Assembly: GCF_000612505.1 (NCBI RefSeq)
Contig: NZ_CP004078.1
Location: 3,387,252 to 3,451,251, forward strand
DNA: 64,000 bases
Source of the DNA: Paenibacillus sabinae T27
GTDB taxonomy: Bacteria > Bacillota > Bacilli > Paenibacillales > Paenibacillaceae
Direction: 5' to 3'
Of the stretch, positions 18,427 through 26,160 are shown one piece after another; the stretch's first letter is position 1, and every line of letters begins with the position of its first letter. The notes under the pieces were generated by a model, which searched no databases, had not been told where the DNA came from, and was given only the letters and a program-made list of their open reading frames with translations. The position numbers were made by a program, and so were the translations under genes.

Positions 18427-18815
18427 CAATAACCTTCCTGAATACTGATTCCAGGATTTATTAAGTTGAGCGATTTCTTGACCTCATTGAACCGGTATCC
18501 GGCGATTATGCATCTTTTGGATTTTGGCGTAATATTGCTCTCAAAATACGCGACTTTGAAAGTGGGATCCAATATGACCACCTTGTCCAAATTCAAAGAG
18601 TTACTCCTGTCAACCAGAGAAAAATTATGCCCGCTATTATTCAGCACTTCGTTCCAGAATGTTAGCGTGCCAATTGTATAATAAATGGTCTCCGCGGTAT
18701 GCACCAACACTCTGTCGATGCTTTTGGAGTAACTGAGCATTAGTATGTCGCCGATCTCAATATTGGTTATGCCGCTCTTTCCGCCAACATCTTTAGTTAC
18801 CGATAATAACGCCAT
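18426..18815 (-). CDS. Stand-alone LytTR DNA-binding domain protein
   Basis: 129 residues from the ATG at 18815 (GGAG 9 nt upstream; the ATG at 18824 abuts that site and is unlikely). The whole protein is one LytTR domain: DILMLSYSKSIDRVLVHT, the YYTIGTLTFWNEVL helix, the H-x-F-x-x-VDRSNSLNLDKV pattern and the final FNEVKKSL. LytTR domains bind direct repeats and normally sit behind a receiver domain, as in AgrA; here there is none. It is the last gene of the agr-like operon, 15 nt after agrD, and is the obvious candidate for the operon's output regulator. How it would be switched without phosphorylation is unknown; control by the operon's membrane protein is a hypothesis. Confidence 0.85.
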   Translation of the reverse strand: MALLSVTKDVGGKSGITNIEIGDILMLSYSKSIDRVLVHTAETIYYTIGTLTFWNEVLNNSGHNFSLVDRSNSLNLDKVVILDPTFKVAYFESNITPKSKRCIIAGYRFNEVKKSLNLINPGISIQEGY

Positions 18816-18830
18816 AGTCTTCATCTCCGT

Positions 18831-18974
18831 TTATTTAAGAAGCTCTTCTGGGACATCTCCGGAATATATATACCAAGCACTTGCCGAGTCGACGGTGGTA
18901 ACAGCAACAAAGCTCAATAGCGCAGCCACATGCAGCATAGCACTATGCTTCATACCTTTGACTCTTCTTCTCAT
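18831..18974 (-). CDS. agrD: AgrD-like cyclic lactone autoinducer peptide precursor
   Basis: 47 residues, easily missed because of its size. Start ATG at 18974 with AAAGGAGGTGA 10 nt upstream; a GTG at 18986 abuts that site. A basic, amphipathic leader (MRRRVKGMKHSAMLHVAALL) is followed by DSASAWYIYSGDVPEELLK. Aligning the VPEEL tail with the VPTEL tail of S. aureus AgrD puts Ser32 exactly where the thiolactone Cys stands, giving a predicted five-residue ring S-A-W-Y-I. There is no Cys in the peptide, so the ring would be a serine lactone, as in S. intermedius. It lies directly after agrB, whose product would cut and cyclise it. Confidence 0.82.
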   Translation of the reverse strand: MRRRVKGMKHSAMLHVAALLSFVAVTTVDSASAWYIYSGDVPEELLK

Positions 18975-18982
18975 TCCATTGC

Positions 18983-19504
18983 TCACCTCCTTTCAGGCTG
19001 GTTAAAAAGCGATAATCCTTGAATAAAAAAGGCTGCCGCAATTACAGGGGAAGCTACAATAAAATTGACGAGTACAATCAAGCATGAAATGATTTTTAGC
19101 TGCGGATAAAAGGACTTTGGGATTCGGGACTGCTTTTCGATTCCGGAGGGAGCAAAGACAGCGACAAGCAGCAGGCTTGCCAAATTTAAAAAGAATACAT
19201 AGGTCCGTCCCGCATTAAAGAAAGATACGGCTGTGAGCATCGCGCTTGATACCAGCACACAGGTCATCCCCGTCTTCAGATGATAACCTCCTGAAACCTG
19301 TCTCAATAAGGGGAAAGCAATTAAAGCGATCACGGCTCCGCGCGTATTTCCAGTTAACAACGAAACCGCTAAAGTTAATAGAATGATCAATAAGGCATTA
19401 ATAATGATGCTGAGTGAAAACTTCATGACGTTGACGGAGATCGGATGATCAGGAATGGACCGTTTAATCCCTTGAGCGAGTTTTAGAGAAATAAACTCAA
19501 TCAC
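18983..19504 (-). CDS. agrB: AgrB-like autoinducer-processing membrane peptidase
   Basis: 173 residues, slightly shorter than S. aureus AgrB (189). The catalytic pair is at the expected places: His75 in RQVSGGYHLKTG and Cys82 in GMTCVLVSS. Four to six hydrophobic segments span the membrane. AgrB removes the C-terminal tail of AgrD and forms the ring. The start is GTG at 19504 behind AAAGGAAAAG; it lies 8 nt inside the preceding membrane-protein gene, and its stop is 9 nt before the agrD ATG, so the genes are tightly coupled. Confidence 0.92.
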   Translation of the reverse strand: MIEFISLKLAQGIKRSIPDHPISVNVMKFSLSIIINALLIILLTLAVSLLTGNTRGAVIALIAFPLLRQVSGGYHLKTGMTCVLVSSAMLTAVSFFNAGRTYVFFLNLASLLLVAVFAPSGIEKQSRIPKSFYPQLKIISCLIVLVNFIVASPVIAAAFFIQGLSLFNQPERR

Positions 19505-20144
19505 GCTTCTTTTCCTTTCTTACCGCATAATATAAAAAGAAGATAACGGCGACTGAAATGAATAATGCATCAAAGATATTATTTCTTCTTTCCAGCAAGA
19601 AAATAGTAAGGGCTAAAGCGCAGCCGATAACCCCATATAAAGCGAGCGTCTCCCGCTTCAAGCGAAGTTTTTCAAATTCGAAAGTAAAGCCGCCACCGAA
19701 TACGTAGAAAATCCTGGAGCCGGCAATGCCGAGGATGCTGCTTAGCGTCTGCAGAAAGTAACCTTTTTCCGGATGAAGCTGCATCTCTGAGACTGACAGA
19801 ACACCAAAAGAAAATTGGACAATGAGCACCTGCAGCAGCACATACAAAAAATATCCGGTTACCGAGATAATCCCGGACCACAACAGCGGGATCTTTATGA
19901 CTGTCGCCAGCAGCAAAGTATACAGCAATATGTTGATCAACGGCACAAATGCAGGCGTTTGTAAGTCCTCTCTTAAATAGAAGCTTTGTAAGTCCATCAG
20001 AAGAATCAGAAACAACGCCTGAAAAAAGAATTCAGAGGGGTGCATTCTAAATAGATACATCATAATAAAGTAAATCGCCACAAATTCCAAAGTTGAAAAA
20101 AACACAAAAGCTAAAGGCTCAAGTGACCAAGACAATACCAACAC
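19497..20144 (-). CDS. Polytopic membrane protein, AgrC sensor-domain-like without kinase
   Basis: 215 residues with about six membrane segments (for example FVAIYFIMMYLF, FFQALFLILLMDL, INILLYTLLLATVI, GIISVTGYFLYVLLQVLIV, LYGVIGCALALTIFL, ALFISVAVIFFLYYAV) and a short basic tail KEKKRD. The size and topology match the sensor half of AgrC, and the gene is first in an operon with agrB, agrD and a LytTR gene, but no histidine-kinase domain follows. It may be the peptide receptor, an anti-regulator holding the LytTR protein, or an exporter; none can be proved. Start given as GTG at 20144, where the ribosome site is weak; in-frame TTG codons just downstream are alternatives. Confidence 0.75.
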   Translation of the reverse strand: MLVLSWSLEPLAFVFFSTLEFVAIYFIMMYLFRMHPSEFFFQALFLILLMDLQSFYLREDLQTPAFVPLINILLYTLLLATVIKIPLLWSGIISVTGYFLYVLLQVLIVQFSFGVLSVSEMQLHPEKGYFLQTLSSILGIAGSRIFYVFGGGFTFEFEKLRLKRETLALYGVIGCALALTIFLLERRNNIFDALFISVAVIFFLYYAVRKEKKRD

Positions 20145-20177
20145 CGCCTGAGTTGATTTTTCATTGGACTAGTTCTA

Positions 20178-20206
20178 ATTATATATCTTAGTTCGTATTG
20201 ACATAT
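20178..20206 (-). promoter_or_regulatory. Predicted promoter of the agr-like operon
   Basis: Minus strand: a perfect TATAAT (20178-20183) 34 nt before the GTG start, with only ATATGT at the -35 position (20201-20206). The weak -35 fits activator dependence. Direct repeats of TAGTTC occur at 20170-20175 and 20189-20194. The element overlaps the divergent lysR promoter. Confidence 0.45.
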
Positions 20207-20225
20207 ACTACGATTGTACTATATC
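20198..20225 (+). promoter_or_regulatory. Predicted promoter of the lysR-type gene
   Basis: Perfect TTGACA (20198-20203), 16-nt spacer, TATATC (20220-20225). The start would be near 20232, giving a leader of about 97 nt that contains the shared operator motif. Confidence 0.5.
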
Positions 20226-20281
20226 AGACCATTCTAGAGTAGACCGTCTCTCGCAAAAAATGATATAGCTTCGTCTCCTTT

Positions 20282-20300
20282 TATAGGTTATTCTTATAAG
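20282..20300. promoter_or_regulatory. Predicted LysR-type operator before the lysR gene
   Basis: TATAGGTTATTCTTATAAG, 28 bp before the ATG, has the same TATAGGTT-N4-TTATAAG pattern and orientation as the element at 17939-17957 before leuC. It would allow autoregulation. The two copies flank the agr-like cassette as direct repeats. Confidence 0.55.
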
Positions 20301-20328
20301 ATGATGATTCTTAAAGGAGACCGCAAGC

Positions 20329-21240
20329 ATGGAACTCAGACAACTTCTTTATGTACTGCAAATCGCAAGTGAACGGAATTTTTCACGGGCCGCCGAGAAG
20401 CTGCATATCGCCCAACCTTCGCTGAGCCAACAGCTGTCCAAGCTGGAGAAAGAGCTCGGGGTGATGCTGTTCCAGCGGAACACCAGCGCCGTCGAACTCA
20501 CTCATGCGGGAACGAAATTTGTGGAGCAGGCGCAGATTATTATCGATGCCGTGGAGCTGCTTCGCCAGGAAATGACCGATATCTCAGAGCTTCGAACCGG
20601 CCGTGTCGTAGTCGGCAGCATGCCGATTACGGGAGCTCACCTATTGCCCCACGTGCTGCCCGTCTTCAAGCGGAAATACCCGGAGATCGAAATTACCCTG
20701 CTGGAGGATTCCTCCATGAACCTGGAAAAACTGACCGCAAGCGGCCAGACGGATCTCAGCCTCCTGTCGCTCCCGCTGGAAATTCCCGCGCTGGCCTACG
20801 AAATTCTTGGCGAGGAACGTATCGATCTTGCGGTTCCGCCGGAGCATCCTCTGGCCGAGCGAGCGTCCACCGGAAGGAGAACATCTCTTGAGGAGCTCAA
20901 ACAGGAGTCGTTTATCGTCCTGAAAGAAGGACAGGGCTTCCGGAAAATGACGGTCGACCTATGCCGTCAGGCAGGCTTCGAGCCGTCGGTTGTCTTTGAG
21001 AGCAATAACATGGAGACTGTGCAATCCCTCGTTGCCGCCGGCATGGGCGTGACCCTGGTTCCACGCTTTATTTCCCGTGCTCCCCGCAGCGAGTTCGTAC
21101 CCGTCTATCTGCCTCTGGCCGATCCGGTCCCAAGCCGGACGCTGGTAGTCGCCTACCGCAAGGGACGTTATTTATCAAAGGCGGCCGAAGCTTTTATCGA
21201 TACGTTCCAGACGACGGTAGCTGAACTGGCGCAGGAATGA
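20329..21240 (+). CDS. LysR-family transcriptional regulator (probable regulator of leuCD)
   Basis: 303 residues, standard for the family. N-terminal winged HTH: FSRAAEKLHIAQPSLSQQLSKLEKELG, followed by the linker helix and a two-lobed effector domain (GRVVVGSMPITGAHLLPHV, LVAAGMGVTLVPRF). The start has AAAGGAGA upstream. The regulated genes are not certain, but a shared 19-bp motif in its own leader and upstream of leuC, plus the divergent position, point to leuCD; the agr-like cassette lies in between. The effector may be a leucine-pathway intermediate (inference). A two-way terminator follows the gene. Confidence 0.93.
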   Translation: MELRQLLYVLQIASERNFSRAAEKLHIAQPSLSQQLSKLEKELGVMLFQRNTSAVELTHAGTKFVEQAQIIIDAVELLRQEMTDISELRTGRVVVGSMPITGAHLLPHVLPVFKRKYPEIEITLLEDSSMNLEKLTASGQTDLSLLSLPLEIPALAYEILGEERIDLAVPPEHPLAERASTGRRTSLEELKQESFIVLKEGQGFRKMTVDLCRQAGFEPSVVFESNNMETVQSLVAAGMGVTLVPRFISRAPRSEFVPVYLPLADPVPSRTLVVAYRKGRYLSKAAEAFIDTFQTTVAELAQE

Positions 21241-21274
21241 CATCAGAGAGGCTTCAAACAGTTTGCTGCGGCAA

Positions 21275-21310
21275 AAAGCCGTTCATCACTGCTAAATGAT
21301 GAGCGGCTTT
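21275..21310. terminator. Bidirectional terminator between lysR and a small convergent gene
   Basis: Arms AAAGCCGTTCATCA (21275-21288) and TGATGAGCGGCTTT (21297-21310), one mismatch, with U-rich sequence after the plus-strand arm and AAAAA before it that serves the minus strand. Confidence 0.85.
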
Positions 21311-21329
21311 GATTATTTTACAGTTAGCC

Positions 21330-21527
21330 TTAGTTCTGGTATTTACGGAAATTCCGTTCAGAAATGAAATGATTCTGAGTATCCGGCACATGCGAGGTAT
21401 CTTCATCAACCTGTCCTCTTGAATGGGGGCTTCCGGTCTCTTCCTCGATAAATTCGCGCATAGTCTGCCGCTGCTCCTCCAGCTCCTCTTTTCTTTCTTC
21501 AAGCTTCCGCAGATCATCTTTTTTCAA
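21330..21527 (-). CDS. Small charged protein of unknown function
   Basis: 65 residues from a TTG start at 21527, chosen because AGGAGGTGG lies 5 nt upstream; an ATG at 21596 has no ribosome site. The first half (LRKLEERKEELEEQRQTMRE) is a strongly predicted charged helix or coiled coil; the second is polar (DTSHVPDTQNHF). No membrane segment or known motif. It is a single gene between two terminated units and overlaps nothing else. Confidence 0.55.
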   Translation of the reverse strand: MKKDDLRKLEERKEELEEQRQTMREFIEEETGSPHSRGQVDEDTSHVPDTQNHFISERNFRKYQN

Positions 21528-21634
21528 TGGTTCCACCTCCTGGTCACGGATTAGATTTATTTTGCCCGCTTGCCCGAATGATAAACATTTTTTCATAAAC
21601 CGGACTTATTCCATAGGCCATAGGTGGAACTCTC

Positions 21635-21663
21635 TTGGCAAACTTGGCTCTACATGGTATTCT
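21635..21663 (+). promoter_or_regulatory. Predicted sigma-A promoter of proBAC
   Basis: TTGGCA (21635-21640), 17-nt spacer, TATTCT (21658-21663). The predicted start near 21670 is just ahead of the T-box leader. Confidence 0.65.
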
Positions 21664-21669
21664 AAATGA

Positions 21670-21918
21670 CAAATAAGAGAAACGTGCAGACGGGACCAGT
21701 ACGAACAAGTCTACCGCGCCAGAGAGTAAATTCCAACCGGCTGAAAGAATTTACCGCGGTTAGCGTTCCGAATCCTACCCCCGAACGGCCTGCCACGCAG
21801 GACGATTCCCTCTCGTTACGAGGCTAAAGTCGGATGATCCCTCATCAATGAAGGTGGTACCGCGGAAGTGAACCCAAGCTTTCGTCCTTTGCTCAGTCTT
21901 AGGATGGGGCTTTTTTTA
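21670..21918 (+). ncRNA. T-box leader responding to uncharged tRNA-Pro, controlling proBAC
   Basis: The leader has the diagnostic T-box AAGGTGGTACCGCGG at 21851-21865, which pairs with the 3' end of uncharged tRNA in the antiterminator. Stem I includes the AGTA motif near 21700 and, opposite it, GAAT followed by the specifier triplet CCT (21774-21776) and the usual purine A. CCU is a proline codon, matching the genes below. The terminator hairpin (21876-21910) ends in seven U residues (21911-21918). High uncharged tRNA-Pro should allow read-through into proB. Confidence 0.93.
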
Positions 21919-21952
21919 TTGTTCAATATGGATAAATAGGAAGTGAAAGGCA

Positions 21953-23059
21953 ATGTCAACACGATTAGTCGTCAAAATCGGCAGCAGCTCTCTGACCGCG
22001 GCCGAAGGCGGCCTGAACCGCGATGCGGTAGCTTTTTTCGCCTCTGAAATCGCCGATTTGAGGCGGAGCGGCTGTGAAGTGCTGCTTGTAACCTCCGGGG
22101 CTGTGGCCGCTGGTTTCCGCAGCATCGGATATGAGACGCGTCCCAAGCTGCTGCATGAGAAGCAGGCCGCCGCAGCTGTAGGCCAGGCGCTCTTGATGCA
22201 GGCCTATCAGGAAGCCTTCGCCGCGCACGGACTGACCGCTGCCCAGATTCTGCTGACCCGCACGGATTTCCGCAGCCGCCGCGCAATGAACAACGCCGTC
22301 ATGACTGTGGAAGAACTGCTGAGGCAGGGCGTTGTTCCGATATTCAATGAAAATGACACCGTATCCGTCGATGAGCTGAAATTCGGCGACAACGATATGC
22401 TGTCCGCGCTGGTCGCAAATCTCCTCAAAGCCTCGCGGCTGCTTGTGCTTACTGATATCGACGGCCTGTACAGCGGCAATCCGCGCACCAACCCGGACGC
22501 CGTCCGCTACAGGCTGGTTGAGGATATCACGCCGGAAATCTACGCGATTGCCGGTGGAGCCGGCTCAGCCGTCGGCACGGGCGGCATGCGTTCCAAGATC
22601 GACGCCGCCAAGATCGCCACCCGCGGAGGCGTGCCCGTCTTTGTGGGACGGGTTACCGAGCCCGGCGATTTGCGGCTGGCGGCGCAGGATGAAGGCAAAG
22701 GAACATATTTTGCCACAACGCTGTCCTCCCTGCCTGTCAAGAAGCAGTGGCTGGGCTTCATGTCCACCCCGCTCGGCTCCATTATTGTCGATGCCGGAGC
22801 GGAAGAGGCGCTGGTCCACGGCGGCCACAGTCTGCTGCCCGTCGGCGTCAGAGAGGTGCAGGGCAGCTTTCATGCCGGAGATGTAGTTGAGGTGCTCGGT
22901 CTCGATGGAAATCTGCTCGGGAGAGGCATTGTGAATTACGACGACGAGCAGCTGCTCAGCATTCGCGGCCTGCCCAGCGGAGAAGTCATGCGCCGGCTTG
23001 GAGAAGAAGTGCACCGGCTTGAAGTCATTCACAGAGATGAATGGATTACGCTCAAATAA
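21953..23059 (+). CDS. proB: Glutamate 5-kinase
   Basis: 368 residues. Catalyses ATP-dependent phosphorylation of glutamate, the first step of proline synthesis. An amino-acid-kinase domain (RLVVKIGSSSLT, LVTSGAVAAG, FNENDTVSVDELKFGDND, VGTGGMRSKIDAAKIA) is followed by a C-terminal PUA domain (from about 280). The full length with PUA is normal. It lies 35 nt after the T-box terminator and 37 nt before proA. Confidence 0.97.
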   Translation: MSTRLVVKIGSSSLTAAEGGLNRDAVAFFASEIADLRRSGCEVLLVTSGAVAAGFRSIGYETRPKLLHEKQAAAAVGQALLMQAYQEAFAAHGLTAAQILLTRTDFRSRRAMNNAVMTVEELLRQGVVPIFNENDTVSVDELKFGDNDMLSALVANLLKASRLLVLTDIDGLYSGNPRTNPDAVRYRLVEDITPEIYAIAGGAGSAVGTGGMRSKIDAAKIATRGGVPVFVGRVTEPGDLRLAAQDEGKGTYFATTLSSLPVKKQWLGFMSTPLGSIIVDAGAEEALVHGGHSLLPVGVREVQGSFHAGDVVEVLGLDGNLLGRGIVNYDDEQLLSIRGLPSGEVMRRLGEEVHRLEVIHRDEWITLK

Positions 23060-23096
23060 ACGAACCTACAATGAAGCTCGATAAGGAGGAACGATC

Positions 23097-24344
23097 ATGA
23101 GTGAGGTTGCTAGCAAAGCGACTTTGGCCAAAGGCGCGTCAGGTGCGCTCGGCCGGCTGACCACGGGGCAGAAGAACGAAGCGCTGCTGGTGATGGCGGA
23201 TGCGCTGCAGCGTGAAGCCGCGTCGATTATATCAGCGAACGCCGAGGATCTGGAACGCGGCAGACAAAGCGGAACGCCGCAATCCATGCTCGACAGGCTG
23301 GCGCTGAATACCGATCGGATAGACGCCATAGCCGAAGGGCTCCGGCAGATTGCCGCCCTTCCCGACCCTGTCGGAAATATCCTGGAGACACTGGAGCGTC
23401 CGAACGGACTTATTATTGAAAAAATTCGCGTGCCGCTCGGCGTCATCGGCATTATTTACGAAGCCCGCCCCAATGTTACAGTCGATGCAGCAGGCTTGTG
23501 CCTGAAGACAGGCAACGCCGTCGTGCTTCGAGGCGGTTCGGCCGCACTCTCATCAAACCGCAAAATCGTCGAAGTGCTGCACACCGCTTTGGCTGAAACG
23601 AGCCTCCCACCTGAGGCGCTCCAGCTCATCGAAGACCCGAACCGTTCGTCCGTCGATGAAATGCTGAAGCTGAACGGTCTGCTGGATGTGATCATACCGC
23701 GCGGAGGCAGCTCGCTTATTCAGAACGTGGTAAAGAATGCTACCGTTCCTGTCATTGAGACGGGAGCAGGCATCTGCCATACTTATCTGGATGCCAGCGC
23801 GATTCCGGAAATGGCTGAATCGATCAGCCTGAACGCCAAGGCGCAGCGGCCTTCCGTCTGCAATTCGATGGAGACCCTGCTGGTTCACAGCAGCTTCGCT
23901 GTGGAGCACTTGACCAAGCTTGGAGAAGCTTTCCGCAGCGCCAACGTGGAGCTTCGCGGATGCGAGCGAACACGGGAGCTCATTACTTGGGCCCTACCGG
24001 TCACCGAAGAAAATTACGCTACCGAATACAACGATTATATTCTCAATATCAAAGTGGTTGATGGAATCGACCATGCGCTGGAGCATATCGCCCGGTACGG
24101 AACGAAGCATTCCGAATCCATCATCACGGAGGACGAAGAGAACGCCGAGCGCTTCCAGGAAGAAGTCGACGCCGCGGCCGTCTACCATAATGCATCTACC
24201 CGTTTTACCGACGGATTCGAATTCGGATTTGGCGCGGAGATTGGCATCAGCACCCAGAAGCTGCATGCCCGCGGACCGATGGGCCTGCCGGCGCTGACTT
24301 CCACCAAATTTAAAATTTATGGCAACGGACAAATCCGGAGCTAA
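23097..24344 (+). CDS. proA: Glutamate-5-semialdehyde dehydrogenase (gamma-glutamyl phosphate reductase)
   Basis: 415 residues, normal length. NADPH-dependent reduction of glutamyl phosphate to the semialdehyde. Aldehyde-dehydrogenase fold with IYEARPNVTVDAAGLCLKTG and the catalytic Cys in SVCNSMETLLVH. The ATG start has AAGGAGGAA upstream. Middle gene of proBAC under T-box control. Confidence 0.97.
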   Translation: MSEVASKATLAKGASGALGRLTTGQKNEALLVMADALQREAASIISANAEDLERGRQSGTPQSMLDRLALNTDRIDAIAEGLRQIAALPDPVGNILETLERPNGLIIEKIRVPLGVIGIIYEARPNVTVDAAGLCLKTGNAVVLRGGSAALSSNRKIVEVLHTALAETSLPPEALQLIEDPNRSSVDEMLKLNGLLDVIIPRGGSSLIQNVVKNATVPVIETGAGICHTYLDASAIPEMAESISLNAKAQRPSVCNSMETLLVHSSFAVEHLTKLGEAFRSANVELRGCERTRELITWALPVTEENYATEYNDYILNIKVVDGIDHALEHIARYGTKHSESIITEDEENAERFQEEVDAAAVYHNASTRFTDGFEFGFGAEIGISTQKLHARGPMGLPALTSTKFKIYGNGQIRS

Positions 24345-24373
24345 ACCCATATCCGGCAAGGAGGATCAAGACA

Positions 24374-25261
24374 ATGTGTCAACAAACCGCTAAGCCTTTG
24401 ATTAACGACAAGATCGTCTTTCACGGCGCCGGCTCCATGGCGGAAGCTATCGTGCGCGGACTGATCGCACGTTCCGTTATCTATGCCGACAACATCATTA
24501 TGCTTAACCGCAGCAGCAATGAGCGGCTGGCTGAGCTGCGTTCCCGGTACGGGGTTATCGGAAGTAATGATCCCGGACAAAAAGAGGAATATTTGCGCAC
24601 ATCCCCGGTTATCGTGCTGGCGATGAAGCCCAAGGATGCGGCAGCGGCACTGCGTAGTCTAGGACCGAACCTTCAGGACGGGCAGCTGATTATTTCCGTT
24701 ATTGCCGGCCTCTCCATCAGAACAATCCAGGGTCTTATCGGTAAAAAACAGCCGGTTGTCCGGACCATGCCGAACACCTCAAGCTCGATCGGCCTCGGCG
24801 CTACGGGCATTTCCTTCTCGAAAGAGGTATCCGATGAGCAGCGGCGGCTGTCCCTCAATATCTTCGAAGCGATCGGTCTTACTTCCGTTATTGAAGAAGA
24901 ACGTATGGAGATACTGACCGGCATATCCGGCAGCGGTCCTGCCTATATCTATTACATGATGGAAGCGATGATCGCCAGCGGTATCCGCGGCGGACTGTCT
25001 AAGGAACAAAGCGCTGAACTGACAGTTCAGACGGTGCTCGGCGCGGCCCGTATGGTTCAGCAGACCGGGGAAGAACCGGCAGCCCTTCGCAAGAAGGTCA
25101 CCTCTCCGGGAGGCTCTACCCAAGCAGCGCTGGAAGTGCTCGACAAAGGCGATTTCTTCGAAACCGTCATTGCGGCGGTATCCCGCTGCGCCGAGCGTTC
25201 ACGTGAGATGGGAGCGGCGCTGGAAGCCGAATTGTCCGCAGAGACCGAAAAAGAACGGTAA
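24374..25261 (+). CDS. proC: Pyrroline-5-carboxylate reductase
   Basis: 295 residues. Final step of proline synthesis, reducing P5C with NAD(P)H. The Rossmann motif FHGAGSMAEAIVRG is near the N-terminus and the C-terminal dimerisation domain contains GISGSGPAYIYYMMEAM and KVTSPGGSTQAAL. AAGGAGGATC precedes the ATG. Having proC in the same operon gives one complete glutamate-to-proline pathway; the tail (about 15 extra residues) is slightly long for the family. Confidence 0.96.
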   Translation: MCQQTAKPLINDKIVFHGAGSMAEAIVRGLIARSVIYADNIIMLNRSSNERLAELRSRYGVIGSNDPGQKEEYLRTSPVIVLAMKPKDAAAALRSLGPNLQDGQLIISVIAGLSIRTIQGLIGKKQPVVRTMPNTSSSIGLGATGISFSKEVSDEQRRLSLNIFEAIGLTSVIEEERMEILTGISGSGPAYIYYMMEAMIASGIRGGLSKEQSAELTVQTVLGAARMVQQTGEEPAALRKKVTSPGGSTQAALEVLDKGDFFETVIAAVSRCAERSREMGAALEAELSAETEKER

Positions 25262-25330
25262 ACGCAGGCTCAGTTTCGTGATAGGAAGCGGAAACTGCAC
25301 ATCATTTAATTTTACCCATAAATAACTGCA

Positions 25331-25376
25331 AAAACCGCAGCCCCAAGACCGAATGTCTTGATGCTGCGGTTTTTTT
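25331..25376. terminator. Bidirectional terminator between proC and dnaD
   Basis: Arms AACCGCAGC and GCTGCGGTT with an inner AAGAC/GTCTT pairing, followed by seven U on the plus strand (25370-25376) and preceded by AAAAA for the minus strand. It serves both convergent operons. Confidence 0.92.
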
Positions 25377-25404
25377 CATGGAAAACGTTATTCTGCCTTG
25401 CCGT

Positions 25405-26142
25405 CTAGCTTCCCCCGCGGAACCGCTGGGAGTAAGCCTTGACGTCTTGAGCGTTCTTTACTCGGTTGCGGCTCCACTCCAGCAGAATCCGGTCGATATA
25501 ACGAAAATATACTTTTCCGGCGAACACGGACTCCTTCAGAGCGAGCAGAATCAGCTCTTCGGGGTAACGGTCTTGATCCAGCCAGCCGGAGATCGTCTCG
25601 CATTCCATTGGAGAAAGCGGACGGCCGAACTCCTTCTCAAATACAACAAAGAGACTGGGGCGATCTTCTTCAGCAGGAACGATGCCGGATGGCATTTTCC
25701 CGCCCTTCTCTGCTCCCGATGACCGGGTGTCAGACTGGAACGAGGGGCTGCCTGCCTTTGGTGCCGCAGAACTTCGCTGGGAAAACAGATAACTCCCAAG
25801 CTTATCGTACAGCCCCGAAAAGTCATATCGTTCGTAATGAAGCCCCTTGCCATCGTCGCTGCCCGCTTCAATATTCAAGAATCCTTCCTTGATCAGCTTT
25901 TGAAGTTCTCCTGCAATAACGGACGCGCTGCGCCCGGTTACAGCCTGAAGCTCCTCCAGTGAAGGAAAATCCTTGCCTTCAACCTGGCGGAAAGAGAGCA
26001 GATGAATGAGCAGCATGGTCTCGCTGCCGGTCAAATCAAGCTTGCGGTAAGCGGTGAGAAGGGCATAAGGAATGACGGCCATCCCGCTCTGCAGCCCGAA
26101 GGATAGGCCTTCGCTCCAGCTCGTTTTTTCTTTGCCGTCCAT
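25405..26142 (-). CDS. dnaD: DnaD-type replication initiation protein
   Basis: 245 residues. N-terminal winged-helix DDBH1 domain (PYALLTAYRKLDLTGSETMLL, EELQAVTGRSASVIAGELQKL), a Ser/Pro-rich linker around 125-160, and a C-terminal DDBH2 domain ending in YIDRILLEWSRNRVKNAQDV, the YxxxI-type motif that binds DNA. DnaD loads the replicative helicase with DnaB and DnaI. It lies just after asnS on the same strand, the usual Firmicutes pairing; nth, the usual next gene, is not here. Confidence 0.93.
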   Translation of the reverse strand: MDGKEKTSWSEGLSFGLQSGMAVIPYALLTAYRKLDLTGSETMLLIHLLSFRQVEGKDFPSLEELQAVTGRSASVIAGELQKLIKEGFLNIEAGSDDGKGLHYERYDFSGLYDKLGSYLFSQRSSAAPKAGSPSFQSDTRSSGAEKGGKMPSGIVPAEEDRPSLFVVFEKEFGRPLSPMECETISGWLDQDRYPEELILLALKESVFAGKVYFRYIDRILLEWSRNRVKNAQDVKAYSQRFRGGS

Positions 26143-26160
26143 AAGCGCCTCCTCTTATTT

